From positions 13,550 through 77,549 of the forward strand of contig JAGWBP010000015.1 of the NCBI GenBank assembly GCA_021295835.1: 64,000 nucleotides of DNA, read 5' to 3'. Below are positions 63,235-64,000 of this stretch, in pieces. This DNA comes from Gemmatimonadota bacterium. GTDB lineage: Bacteria; Gemmatimonadota; Gemmatimonadetes; Longimicrobiales; Gaopeijiaceae. The notes below the pieces were generated by a model that was not told the origin of the DNA, did not search any database, and saw nothing but the letters and a program-made list of their open reading frames with translations. A program made the position numbers and the translations under genes. Each line of letters opens with the position of its first letter. Within the stretch, counting starts at the first letter, position 1.

Positions 63235-63264
63235 CGGTCGGGTCCTTTCTCTCCCTCTCGGTTC

Positions 63265-64000
63265 TTAGATCCCGGGGCAGCCGTCTGTGCCGTTGTGGCC
63301 TATGAGCGTCAGGGGGGCCTTCTTCCATGGGCCCCTAGGGCGCTCCCACGTGAAGACGGTCTGGGTATTCTGATTGGGCTGCTTGCTCTCCCCGGCCTTC
63401 TTGATGGCATCGACGAGGCTCTCGGGCCACAGCCTCTCGATCTCATCTTCCACCTCCTTCCGACTGTCGCGGACGACCCTCTCGAGCTCCGCCATCCTGC
63501 CGCTGAACGGATAGCCGCGGTTGATGGACAGGATGCACTTGTTCAAGCTGGTCAGGTGCGTGACCTCGTGCGCGACGACCTTCAGGCGGAAGTCGTTCAG
63601 CCTGGCCGAATAGCCGCATTCGTCGTTGAGGTCGTAGACGTTGATGAAACTCCCGCCAGCCACGCCGCATTCACCGTGGACGAGCTTGTACCGCTTGCCC
63701 GTCTCCACCAGGTCCGCGTGCGCGTACATCTCCGGATCACCGATCCACCTCGGCGGCGAGTGGATGTAGAAGGTGCCCTCCCACGGCCCGGTTCCGACAT
63801 TCTCGAACATGTTGTGGCCTAACCGCCCGGGGTGGTACTTGCCCCACGCGCTATCCGACACGCCCGGAATCGGGTCGACGTATTCCAACTCCGCACTCCG
63901 TGTCGGGATCGTCCAGCCGGCGCGCGAACGGACGACGGCCTTGCCAGTCAGCATCCTCATTCGGTTGTCGCGTCCGAGCATGGTGACGGCGACCCCGATC
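63265..64000 (-). CDS. HExxH-containing protein, possible metallopeptidase (5' end may lie outside the window)
   Basis: At least 238 residues from an ATG at 63981; the frame stays open to the window edge (IGVAVT...), so the real start, probably with a signal peptide, may lie outside. LKVVAHEVTHLTSLNKC gives an HExxH zinc site (His138, Glu139, His142 counted from 63981). Cysteines occur at GECGVAGG, NDECGYS and NKCIL. Upstream it reads LEYVDPIPGVSDSAWGKYHP. Together with the next gene it forms a two-gene unit of secreted proteins, comparable in design to the HEGGH pair at 28.2-29.5 kb. Family not recognised. Confidence 0.6.
   Translation of the reverse strand, partial: IGVAVTMLGRDNRMRMLTGKAVVRSRAGWTIPTRSAELEYVDPIPGVSDSAWGKYHPGRLGHNMFENVGTGPWEGTFYIHSPPRWIGDPEMYAHADLVETGKRYKLVHGECGVAGGSFINVYDLNDECGYSARLNDFRLKVVAHEVTHLTSLNKCILSINRGYPFSGRMAELERVVRDSRKEVEDEIERLWPESLVDAIKKAGESKQPNQNTQTVFTWERPRGPWKKAPLTLIGHNGTDGCPGI

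Overview
The window is a high-GC bacterial chromosome segment, densely packed with genes, many of them overlapping by 4 bases (ATGA/GTGA) and with frequent GTG and TTG starts. Gene content (FloA/NfeD pair, porin, aconitase AcnA, SSS symporter with a DUF3311 partner, six-bladed-propeller remnant, many short lipoproteins) suggests a Gram-negative heterotroph. A member of Gemmatimonadota is my best guess, but this rests on general gene style and not on a marker gene comparison.

Layout. 1-6.1 kb (minus): electron-transfer flavoprotein beta (cut by the window edge), NhaC-type antiporter, a NYN-LOTUS-HhH nuclease-like protein, a degenerate adenylate-forming enzyme and aroB. 6.2-8.6 kb (plus): class A penicillin-binding protein and a small DUF3343 protein. 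8.7-11.2 kb (minus): lipoprotein, citrate synthase, DUF411 metal-binding protein, tRNA-Leu(CAA). 11.3-14.1 kb (plus): aconitase. 14.2-20.2 kb (minus): small membrane protein, floA-nfeD, a metzincin-type secreted metalloprotease, a lipoprotein. 20.2-25.4 kb (plus): a beta-oxidation-like operon (crotonase, aldehyde dehydrogenase, thiolase, 3-hydroxyacyl-CoA dehydrogenase, crotonase). 25.7-28.1 kb (plus): lipoprotein and a sodium:solute symporter pair.

28.1-30 kb is the most unusual part. A 177-bp segment holding the symporter 3' end and the rpmA 3' end occurs twice as a direct repeat. Between the copies lie two related secreted-protein genes, one a frameshifted HExxH protein, and a remnant of rpmA with an internal deletion. 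30-39.8 kb (minus): rplU, rng, acyl-CoA dehydrogenase, recQ, then a tightly coupled acyl-CoA operon: stand-alone B12-binding domain, carboxyltransferase, AtuA split into two genes, crotonase. 39.9-41.8 kb: a decayed beta-propeller gene and murB.

41.9-49 kb carries a signalling module. On the minus strand are a response regulator-PP2C phosphatase, a LivK-type binding protein, a membrane histidine kinase and a MATE exporter. On the plus strand are an RsbW-like kinase and an RsbV-like STAS protein. Together they look like a ligand-sensing, phosphorelay-driven partner switch. 49.2-64 kb: porin (minus), then lexA, truA, an HtrA-like protease and a purine operon purB-purC-psd-pssA-purS-purQ-purL-purF that has phosphatidylethanolamine synthesis genes inside it. 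At the right edge are two further secreted proteins on the minus strand, one with HEVTH.

Two genome-wide signals recur: AT-rich islands with TGTAAA/TTTACA half-sites (34.8, 41.85 and 52.0 kb), and a dispersed GC-rich repeat headed by CTAGCAGTCCGTGGA (8.5, 49.1 and 51.9 kb). No CRISPR array, rRNA, transposase or prophage gene was seen.
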